Below, piece by piece: positions 1 to 5,585 of a DNA stretch of 6,132 nucleotides. Location: contig JAUVES010000042.1 of assembly GCA_030594675.1 (NCBI GenBank), positions 1 to 6,132 on the forward strand, given 5' to 3'. The stretch comes from Candidatus Nanohaloarchaea archaeon. GTDB taxonomy: Archaea > EX4484-52 > GLR71. Under the pieces are notes generated by a model. That model saw only the letters and a list, made by a program, of their open reading frames with translations, searched no databases and had not been told where the DNA came from. Position 1 is the stretch's first letter. Each line of letters begins with the position of its first letter. The translations under genes and the position numbers were made by a program.

Positions 1-71
1 TCAACCGTGTCTGACGGGTTCTTCTTCAGTCTCTTCTCCCTATCTTTTCTTGACAGACCTATAATAATCAA
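1..71 (-). CDS. 5' end of an unidentified gene, cut by the left edge of the window
   Basis: From a TTG at 69-71 this minus-strand frame stays open for 23 codons to the window edge, while the other two minus frames stop within a few codons to a dozen. The TTG overlaps the TGA of the 85-aa gene (TTGA), suggesting translational coupling. An in-frame TAA at 75-77 means the only codons upstream are a single GGA, so TTG is the only usable start seen. The visible peptide begins with three Ile then Gly-Leu and becomes strongly basic and charged (a KDREKRLKK-like run). An AAGGA sits just before the TTG, too close for an ideal ribosome binding site. The fragment is too short to assign to a family. It could be chance read-through of downstream sequence. 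Confidence 0.35.
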   Translation of the reverse strand, partial: MIIIGLSRKDREKRLKKNPSDTV

Positions 72-325
72 TCCTTATAATCTTCTTTTCCTAAAAGCCA
101 CCAATAGATACTTATTATGCAGTAATAGGCAGCATACAGCAGCAGGAACATAGACACAAATACCAGCACCATGCTGCCAGTCCCGCAGTTCAGTCCGATA
201 TCATGCATACCTTTGCAGTCAGCTATCATATGGCTGGCTACTAGTAGTCCTATGCTCCCGACAATGAACATTATGACTATTGATACTGTGTCATAGTGAG
301 TACATTTATCTACTATATCAATCAC
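68..325 (-). CDS. Small two-TM membrane protein of unknown function (85 aa)
   Basis: Two hydrophobic segments are clear: residues about 14-32 and about 50-78, the second ending in an aromatic stretch (Tyr-Trp-Trp). They are separated by a short polar loop with Cys37 and Cys47; further Cys are at 8 and 69. The C-terminus is short and charged (KEDYKD). The start used is GTG at 323-325; an in-frame TAG lies immediately before it, so translation cannot begin further upstream. No Shine-Dalgarno sequence is visible. A shorter 67-aa product from ATG at 269-271 is the alternative and would truncate the first TM segment. A TATA-like TTTATATA (327-334) abuts the GTG, which would suit the shorter form, while the promoter at 413-431 would suit the longer form. 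Small two-TM proteins are common in archaeal virus genomes as virion membrane or holin-like proteins, but no family is recognised here. Its stop overlaps the next gene start. Confidence 0.6.
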   Translation of the reverse strand: MIDIVDKCTHYDTVSIVIMFIVGSIGLLVASHMIADCKGMHDIGLNCGTGSMVLVFVSMFLLLYAAYYCIISIYWWLLGKEDYKD

Positions 326-340
326 CTATATAAATATTAA

Positions 341-370
341 GGCACAGGGACAGTCGGAAGCCCCTGCGCC
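341..370 (-). other. GC-rich hairpin in the leader of the 85-aa gene
   Basis: Read on the minus strand, arm GGCGCAGGG (362-370) pairs with CCCTGTGCC (341-349) over nine positions, with one G-U pair and a 12-nt loop. On the plus strand the same position becomes an A-C mismatch, so the structure favours a minus-strand transcript. It is strikingly GC-rich against AT-rich flanks. It lies between the promoter at 413-431 and the GTG at 325 and is followed by an AU-rich stretch (TTAATATTTATATAG). It could be a leader structure, an attenuator or terminator, or part of a small RNA. The sequence does not distinguish these. Confidence 0.4.
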
Positions 371-391
371 GATATGCAATCAAGAATCATG

Positions 392-431
392 CATATAATC
401 AATAGACTATAGAAGTATATATAATTGTTGG
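392..431 (-). promoter_or_regulatory. Second archaeal-type promoter, similar to the one before the 61-aa gene
   Basis: The minus strand reads CCAACAATTATATATAC (415-431): an A-rich BRE-like element followed by a TATA box (416-423). About 26 nt beyond the TATA centre falls an ATG at 392-394, the place where a leaderless start is expected. That ATG opens only a four-codon frame, and the next ATG (388-390) opens 17 codons ending at 337, so no convincing protein begins here. The transcript would instead be a leader of about 65-70 nt for the 85-aa gene. It aligns with the 779-819 promoter over about 40 nt with one or two small offsets. Confidence 0.4.
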
Positions 432-447
432 TGATGGAGTGGTCATT

Positions 448-567
448 TCAGAACCTTCTCTTTGCAGGGCAGTAGATGCAATGCTCAGTCCTGCCTTCAC
501 CTATGCGCCAGCTATGGTACCCTAATCTACATAGTATCTTGCGCAAGGCATTGCATCGGTCAGGCAC
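448..567 (-). CDS. 39-aa zinc-finger-like protein (Cys/His motif, DUF1660-like pattern)
   Basis: The frame from GTG (565-567) to TGA (448-450) encodes a basic 39-aa protein with the core LCRLGYHSW followed by HCIYCPAKRR. This gives a probable metal site: Cys13 and His18, then Cys30 and Cys33 in a C-x2-C pair, with further candidates Cys5 and His29. The pattern C-x2-(G/F)-x-H-x-W followed 10-20 residues later by C-x2-C is familiar from tiny phage and archaeal-virus zinc-ribbon proteins, including DUF1660-type prophage proteins. Those usually start only one to four residues before LC-R. An alternative TTG at 544-546 would give exactly such an N-terminus (MRKILCRLG) and 32 aa. An in-frame TAG lies 12 nt before the GTG. 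It sits 28 bp downstream of the 61-aa gene and is probably co-transcribed with it. Assignment rests on the motif alone. A role in nucleic-acid or protein binding is inferred. Confidence 0.6.
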   Translation of the reverse strand: MPDRCNALRKILCRLGYHSWRIGEGRTEHCIYCPAKRRF

Positions 568-595
568 TGCATCATCCGTCTAGATATCATAAACA

Positions 596-781
596 TCACT
601 CTATCTGGGCAATCTGCCTCTGAATCCTCTTATATCTCAGCAAGTCCTTGAGTTCCTTATTTGTCTCTACTCGCTTGCTGAATGCATAGAAATCATCATG
701 GTCTTCAACACTTGGCATCCTTGGTCTTTCAAGGGTCTTGCATACTTTATCTATGCAACCCCTGCAAAAAGCGTTCAACAT
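596..781 (-). CDS. 61-aa Cys-containing protein of unknown function
   Basis: The ATG at 779-781 is placed about 27 nt from the centre of a strong TATA box, as expected for a leaderless archaeal mRNA, and this supports the start. The N-terminus carries FCRGC and then a third Cys (residues 6, 9 and 14), possibly a partial metal site; only three Cys are present, so a fourth ligand would have to be His28 or come from a partner. An acidic, aromatic middle (about 24-33) leads to a highly charged C-terminal half (about 35-61) rich in Lys, Arg, Glu and Leu, likely helical and perhaps coiled-coil. No signal peptide or TM segment is seen, so it should be cytoplasmic. The next small gene (zinc-finger-like) follows after 28 bp. 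No family is recognised; a small DNA-binding or regulatory protein is possible but unproven. Confidence 0.65.
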   Translation of the reverse strand: MLNAFCRGCIDKVCKTLERPRMPSVEDHDDFYAFSKRVETNKELKDLLRYKRIQRQIAQIE

Positions 782-803
782 ATCAATCTATTGACCATGA
801 GAA

Positions 804-819
804 TATATATAGATTTTGG
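804..819 (-). promoter_or_regulatory. BRE/TATA promoter of the 61-aa gene, leaderless layout
   Basis: The minus strand reads CCAAAATCTATATATA (819 down to 804), a close match to an archaeal BRE followed by a TATA box. The TATA centre (about 808) lies about 27 nt before the ATG at 781, so transcription should begin at or next to the start codon. No Shine-Dalgarno sequence precedes the ATG, in keeping with this. Confidence 0.55.
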
Positions 820-838
820 TGGTTGGGTGGTTACTTCC

Positions 839-860
839 AAAAATATAACAATGTTATATT
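839..860 (-). terminator. Possible weak terminator after the surface-protein genes
   Basis: A perfect 8-bp inverted repeat AATATAAC / GTTATATT (842-849 and 853-860) with a 3-nt loop is followed on the minus strand by a run of five T (839-843). The stem is nearly all A-T, so it would be weak. Archaeal termination depends more on oligo-T than on the stem. The same bases may instead serve as a protein-binding site for the promoter just downstream. Confidence 0.25.
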
Positions 861-877
861 AATTATCAAACAGTGTT
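847..877. promoter_or_regulatory. Pair of palindromic 9-mers, candidate operator
   Basis: AACAATGTT (847-855) and AACAGTGTT (869-877) share the palindrome AACA-N-TGTT, and both continue with ATA. Their start-to-start distance is 22 bp, about two helical turns, so both face the same side of DNA. They lie about 30-60 bp upstream of the TATA box of the 61-aa gene, a position suited to an activator or repressor dimer pair. Confidence 0.35.
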
Positions 878-905
878 ATACTCCGACATATAAGCCTTCA
901 GAAAA

Positions 906-971
906 TCAGAGACAGTACATGACACAGGCGATTATTGAGAATATGAATATCCAGCTAAGCATCAAAATCAT
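906..971 (-). CDS. Possible 21-aa single-TM peptide
   Basis: An ATG 8 nt after the stop of the giant surface protein opens a frame of 21 codons encoding an almost wholly hydrophobic peptide (MILMLSWIFIFSIIACVMYC plus Leu), enough for one membrane span. It contains two Cys near its end. A TTG at 987-989 would extend it by six acidic residues into the preceding gene. Position and hydrophobicity suggest a membrane microprotein co-transcribed with the spike-like genes. A frame this short can arise by chance, and no ribosome binding site is convincing. Confidence 0.25.
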   Translation of the reverse strand: MILMLSWIFIFSIIACVMYCL

Positions 972-978
972 CTCATAA

Positions 979-3900
979 TCATAATCCAAACTTTTCAGAC
1001 AGCGCTTCAAATCTCTTCTCATCCTTGTAGTGTATTAAGCTTATACATAAAGTATATAATATATACCCAAACAGGACGATAAAGAACAGCTGGACGAAAT
1101 TGAGCATGCTGAACTGTCTCCATTCCTTGCATACCAGGTCACCTTCATCCACTGCCTCCCATGAGTAGCAGGTATCAGTATCGTCATAGACCACGAGGTC
1201 AAGAAAGGCATAAATCCTGTCCATCAACGTATCAGGCACCACATAGTCAACAGCCTCTATGATGACTGCCTTGACCTCCTCTGTGATGTTGTCTATGATA
1301 GGTGTGATACTGGGTGCAGGTGCTGCACCTGAACCTCCACCACCTTCCATCAGAACAGTCCAGTAGACCGTATCAGAACCTGAAAGGTTGGCGTAGTCTG
1401 TCCCGTAGACCGTCAGGTTATGTGTGCCTTCAACCACAGTGAACAGGTTGCTTGCCGAGTATGTCGTGCAGTCGGTACATAATGTAACATTTGCACCGCC
1501 ATCGACTGAATACACCAAAGTCTCGACCTGTTCTGTCACAGTCACATACAGGTTTGTGCTTGTCTCCTGCGTGGTATCATTCTTAGGATCGGTTATGTTC
1601 ATTGTCGGATTGACAGTATCTACCGTCAATGTCCTGATGTCTGTCTGGTTGCTGTTGCCAGAAGTGTCATTGACCCATGAATTATAGTCATAGCTGCCAT
1701 CAGACTGGTCAGTCATGTTGACCTGCAAATACCAGTCAGTATCATTTATCTTCTTGAGATATGTCCCATACTCTACTAAGACCTCATCAGCAGACAATGC
1801 CCTGTCCCATATCTTGACCTCATCTATCGTGCCGTTGAAGAATGTTGAAGGGCTGTCTGGGTTCATGGCACCTATGCATACCTTGGCAGGGACACTGTTG
1901 ACCGCCCCAGTATATGGTGATTCAGTGCCGTTGACTGCATCGACATACACCAATACCTCGGTGCCGTCATAGACGCCGACAACATGGTACCATGCATCTG
2001 TTGAAGCTACTGTACTCGATGCGGTGTACCACCCAGCCATAGGTTTGTAGATGCCAAAATTTAGCTGCGTACCTATCACATACATCCTGTAGGAGTAAGT
2101 CCCCGCCATCTTTGATACCACCATCTGATATGTGGTTATGTCATCAGGTCTTATCCAAGCGCTCACAGTCAGGTTGGCTGTGATGTCTGTGCTTGAGCTG
2201 TTGCCGCAATCTATGTATGCGCTGGCACCGTTGAAGTCCATCGCACCGCCAAGATTTCCAGATGCATTCCATACACCGTCAACGATGGTGCCATTGTTTC
2301 CATATTCAGTGTTATCCACTGCCAGTACAGAAGTTTCACCCAATGCGCTATTGTTGTCAAGGTTCATGTACAGTACAAGTGAACCATCAAGCATGGTGTA
2401 ATTGGTGCCGTTCCAGTCAAAGATAACCGATTCAATATTCAGTTCTGTGAATGTGGTGTTGACCACTGTGTAGTTGATGGATATATTGCTATTGTTAACA
2501 TATGTCGGTGACTCAAACTGTATAAGCGGATTGGTGGTGTCAAGCGTCAAAGTCCTTGCATCTGAACTGTTGATATGCCCCATACTGTCATTGACATAGA
2601 CAAGATATGTCTGGATACCGTCTGCCTGTCCTGTCATGTTAAGGTAGCAGTAGCTCGTACCTACCATTGTCATGGTCTGGTTGGTGCCATTGTCAAGCAG
2701 ACAAGTATCAGGATTTGTTTCTGTGAAAGTCACATTGGCATAGAAATAATCCTGACTGACATTATCATTATCAGTCTCAGTCGGTGACACATAAGTTATT
2801 GATGCAGGTGTTATCGTGTCTACATATACATGATATACTGTCGTATTTGAAGAGTATTCCGTCACATCAGTTGCAGCGCACCTGAAATAGTTGTATCCTT
2901 CAGATAATCCAGTCCAGTTGTATGTTGTCCCTGTGGTATTCTGCAATACTGTACCTGGTGTTGCTGAAGTATCACCATAGATAGTATAATATATGGTGTC
3001 TGTGTCCACATCTGTGCTGTTCTCACAGGTCAACTCCTGATAATCTACTGATATGTTCAGATTGGTTGTCGGGGTGATGTCGGGAGTTGTCGGTGCAGTA
3101 TTCAATATCGTGACACTGCTTGAATTGTAGGCTGTTGAGTTAGCTGTATCGTCACTGGCAATTATCTCACACAGGACAATATCATCCCGTGAATATGATG
3201 TGTTTGTTATTGTCTGTGTAGTGACATTCTTGACGTCATCGACATACCACTGATAATACCATGTTATCGTATCATCATCTGCATCACTGACACTAGCATT
3301 GTTGCAGGTTATCGGTGTAGTTGTCTTGTAGATATTAGCAGATGGATTTAGTGTCGGTGTGGTCGTGGTGGGTGTAGTGTTCTGGATAGTCGCCTCTGTC
3401 GAGTTAGTCCATGCTGTTGCATTGGCAGTGCCATCTGAAGCTATGGTCGAGCATTTGATGGTATCTCCCTTATCAAGACCTGCAATATCAAGCCCTAATG
3501 TAGATAATATCTGTCCTGCAATCAATACCCCTGTATTATACCAACGATAATACCAAGTAATAGAGTCACCATCTGCGTCTGTGACCGTTCCATTGGTGCA
3601 TAATAAAGTATCATCAGTTTCTGGAGTACTATCATTCAAAGTCGGGTTGCCTATGACTGGCAATGAGTTAAGTATAGTCCTTGAAGTAGTATTTGCAGAG
3701 CTTGAAGATACGGTTGCATCATTGCAGTAGACTTCACCTATCCATACCTCATCTTTTGTTGTGTTGCCTGAAGCGATAGTATATATCAATGTTTCGGTTC
3801 CGTTAGTGACCACCATTGACCCATGCAGTGCTGTCTGGTTGACATCATCCTTATAAATTGTCCACACAGCAGTCAATGTATCACCACCATCAGCATCTGA

Positions 3901-5577
3901 ACAGGTCGCATTGAGTGTCAGTGCATCATCTGTGTAAGGAGAGGCAGGGTACAGTTCTTTTGCATCAAGAGTAGGTGCAGTATTGCTAGATTCTTCAGCA
4001 CCGAATGTATATGTCGGCATAATCAGAAGATGTTTCCTCACCCGTACCCAATCAACCTTAACTGCCTTTCCACCAGCCCATTGTCCAAAACCCATAAACC
4101 CTGTTGTCAGACCATCAGTATCAATATAAGATATATCAGACAGCAATACAGTAAAATCTGAATCTGTAAACCTTTCACTGGTCAGATTTGTTCCATGTGC
4201 AGTTATTCTTAGATATTTCCAGGCTGTCGTAGGTATATAAGTTGCATTATTGGCTTGACTGGTACTATCTATCATGATTCTATTATAGTATGTATTATCA
4301 TAATTGTTCCATGCAGCCACCTGTCCATCCATAAATATAGAATTATCTGTTGAAGTATTGGTATCCCTCCTAATTGCCCATGCAGATGTTATCTCTAAAT
4401 TGTCATTCTGATAATATACCTCAATGATATGGTCTGTCACATTGAACTCTTTGGATATTATCATTGATGCTGGATTTGCAGCTTTAGCAAGAGTCACTAC
4501 ACCCCCTGTTATTGAAACTCCACTGCTCTGGATAATATTCCATATGGCTGTACTGACATTGCTGCCTAGAAAATCATCATACAAGTCAAAAGTCAATGTT
4601 GCATTGCTCTGATTTATCACACCTGTACTATTATCATAATACATATATCCTTGTGTTCCATTTGTGATATTCAATTCATGCGCCTCTATCCATATATTAG
4701 CATAACTACCATCAACTTTAGATTCGATATAATAGTCCCATTCAACTGTATTGGTATCATCACTGAACCTAAGGTCGCTGAAATCAGACTGCATATCACT
4801 ATCATAGGTTACATTCAATAGAATCTGAAAATCAGTCATATTCTCTGTTACATTGATGTCCATCGGCTGTTTCAGTCCAAAAGTCTCATTCCACCAACTT
4901 GAGTTCTCTGCATCATAAAATATACAACCATCCAATTCAATAGAATACAAACCACTTGATCCCCAACCATTCTCAGTCAATGTAATGGGGGCAAATATCT
5001 TGACCTGAAAGAACTTGGTGCCGTTGACCGTCCCATCAGCCTCCTTGTACTTGCTTCCGAGTGCAGGGATATTGATGAGCTGCATATTCTCCTTCAATTC
5101 ATGGGTGGTCATCTCTTTCAATGCCTGTGCCTTTGCAGGTTTCCATTGCAATACCATCAATTCTTCAGTACCGTTCTGCACCTCTTCAGTATAATTGTAT
5201 GAACAGTCATAATATGTGATATTATCATCACTGCAATTCTGCTCAACGGTCACATTCTGATATGTATAAGTTGGAAACTCTGTCAATATACCTTTCCATT
5301 CAGATAGTGTCAAATTAGCAGTATCAATATCATATGTCAACGGCTCAAGAATCTGTGTGATGTTGGCATCTCTCTTTATATCCTGAAGGTTCTGCACAGA
5401 TATGTTGAATACCTGCATGGTCATAGAACTCTCATCAAAAATATGCTGAAACTTAATATGCCAGTCACCGCAGGTATCAACCTTGGTGCCAAGCCCTATA
5501 TTATTATGACCTATGGCAGATGCAGGAGAAATGAACAGAATAAATACTAGGATAAGAGACAATACTTGCAGTCGCAT
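979..5577 (-). CDS. Giant secreted, membrane-anchored surface protein with DUF2341-like, Ig-like and LamG domains
   Basis: This is probably an extracellular adhesin or spike. Numbering is from ATG 5575-5577 (1532 aa). A TTG at 5587-5589 overlapping the upstream TGA would add four residues and also keeps a signal peptide. Order: signal peptide 1-21, cut after SPASA; N-terminal domain to about 230 with Cys36, 115, 125 and 218; DUF2341-like domain about 236-330 (FQILLNV, LRFSDD, WDYYIES, GYMYYDN); beta-sandwich-like segment about 331-524; Ig/REJ-like repeats about 529-827 carrying SDADG, TDADGDSITWYY and SDADDDTITWYY motifs; an FN3-like repeat about 828-923; Ig-like repeats 924-1016 and 1017-1323, the latter split by a LamG domain (about 1064-1273, with AWIRPDD, WYHVVGVYDG, GTIDEVKIWDRALSADEV); a last Ig-like repeat 1324-1408; linker GGGGSGAAPAPS; Cys1470 and Cys1483; TM helix about 1493-1515; charged tail of about 17 residues. 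N-x-S/T sequons number about 70 by eye, implying heavy AglB-type glycosylation. The C-terminus matches the upstream protein, so the pair are paralogues. The biological role is inferred. Confidence 0.92.
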   Translation of the reverse strand: MRLQVLSLILVFILFISPASAIGHNNIGLGTKVDTCGDWHIKFQHIFDESSMTMQVFNISVQNLQDIKRDANITQILEPLTYDIDTANLTLSEWKGILTEFPTYTYQNVTVEQNCSDDNITYYDCSYNYTEEVQNGTEELMVLQWKPAKAQALKEMTTHELKENMQLINIPALGSKYKEADGTVNGTKFFQVKIFAPITLTENGWGSSGLYSIELDGCIFYDAENSSWWNETFGLKQPMDINVTENMTDFQILLNVTYDSDMQSDFSDLRFSDDTNTVEWDYYIESKVDGSYANIWIEAHELNITNGTQGYMYYDNSTGVINQSNATLTFDLYDDFLGSNVSTAIWNIIQSSGVSITGGVVTLAKAANPASMIISKEFNVTDHIIEVYYQNDNLEITSAWAIRRDTNTSTDNSIFMDGQVAAWNNYDNTYYNRIMIDSTSQANNATYIPTTAWKYLRITAHGTNLTSERFTDSDFTVLLSDISYIDTDGLTTGFMGFGQWAGGKAVKVDWVRVRKHLLIMPTYTFGAEESSNTAPTLDAKELYPASPYTDDALTLNATCSDADGGDTLTAVWTIYKDDVNQTALHGSMVVTNGTETLIYTIASGNTTKDEVWIGEVYCNDATVSSSSANTTSRTILNSLPVIGNPTLNDSTPETDDTLLCTNGTVTDADGDSITWYYRWYNTGVLIAGQILSTLGLDIAGLDKGDTIKCSTIASDGTANATAWTNSTEATIQNTTPTTTTPTLNPSANIYKTTTPITCNNASVSDADDDTITWYYQWYVDDVKNVTTQTITNTSYSRDDIVLCEIIASDDTANSTAYNSSSVTILNTAPTTPDITPTTNLNISVDYQELTCENSTDVDTDTIYYTIYGDTSATPGTVLQNTTGTTYNWTGLSEGYNYFRCAATDVTEYSSNTTVYHVYVDTITPASITYVSPTETDNDNVSQDYFYANVTFTETNPDTCLLDNGTNQTMTMVGTSYCYLNMTGQADGIQTYLVYVNDSMGHINSSDARTLTLDTTNPLIQFESPTYVNNSNISINYTVVNTTFTELNIESVIFDWNGTNYTMLDGSLVLYMNLDNNSALGETSVLAVDNTEYGNNGTIVDGVWNASGNLGGAMDFNGASAYIDCGNSSSTDITANLTVSAWIRPDDITTYQMVVSKMAGTYSYRMYVIGTQLNFGIYKPMAGWYTASSTVASTDAWYHVVGVYDGTEVLVYVDAVNGTESPYTGAVNSVPAKVCIGAMNPDSPSTFFNGTIDEVKIWDRALSADEVLVEYGTYLKKINDTDWYLQVNMTDQSDGSYDYNSWVNDTSGNSNQTDIRTLTVDTVNPTMNITDPKNDTTQETSTNLYVTVTEQVETLVYSVDGGANVTLCTDCTTYSASNLFTVVEGTHNLTVYGTDYANLSGSDTVYWTVLMEGGGGSGAAPAPSITPIIDNITEEVKAVIIEAVDYVVPDTLMDRIYAFLDLVVYDDTDTCYSWEAVDEGDLVCKEWRQFSMLNFVQLFFIVLFGYILYTLCISLIHYKDEKRFEALSEKFGL
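1759..2388 (-). other. LamG (concanavalin-A-like) domain-coding insert within the giant gene
   Basis: The segment starts at a LVLYMNLDN motif, continues through GNNGTIVDG, AMDFNGASAYIDCG, VSAWIRPDD, AWYHVVGVYDG and IDEVKIWDRALSADEV, and ends at EYGTYLKK. This is the usual LamG succession. LamG domains commonly bind glycans or Ca2+; glycan binding at the host or cell surface is inferred, not shown. Sampled lines here are about 50-55% GC, higher than the upstream half of the gene. Confidence 0.8.
3097..3993 (-). repeat. Three tandem Ig/REJ-like repeats within the giant gene
   Basis: Residues about 529-636, 637-734 and 735-827 repeat one pattern: an NTAPT/NSLPV-type opening, a Cys strand, DADG-D-xxTxxW, a second Cys, an ASD-x-TAN strand, and a closing xxTILN or xxTIQN. 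The second and third repeats are closest, sharing DxxTITWYYxWY and C-x-IIASDxTAN-type strands. The paired Cys in each repeat could form intradomain disulfides. Such repeats normally act as a rigid stalk. Confidence 0.7.
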
Positions 5578-5585
5578 CTTCAATT

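Noticed and set aside
337..390. 17-codon minus frame after the second promoter
   Set aside because: It mainly encodes the GC-rich hairpin, has no recognisable pattern, and is more simply explained as leader RNA.
522..596. 24-codon minus frame whose ATG overlaps the stop of the 61-aa gene (TGATG)
   Set aside because: The overlap is attractive, but the peptide has no recognisable pattern and it lies partly in the same DNA as the zinc-finger frame, which has a much better case.
682..978. Plus-strand frame of 98 codons covering the gap after the 61-aa gene
   Set aside because: Its first third is antisense to the 61-aa gene, its last part runs through the promoter and intergenic DNA, and no promoter or domain is seen for it on the plus strand.
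1424..4612. Several plus-strand frames of 60-90 codons inside the giant gene
   Set aside because: They are antisense shadows of a continuous 1532-aa frame with clear domains and have no signals of their own.
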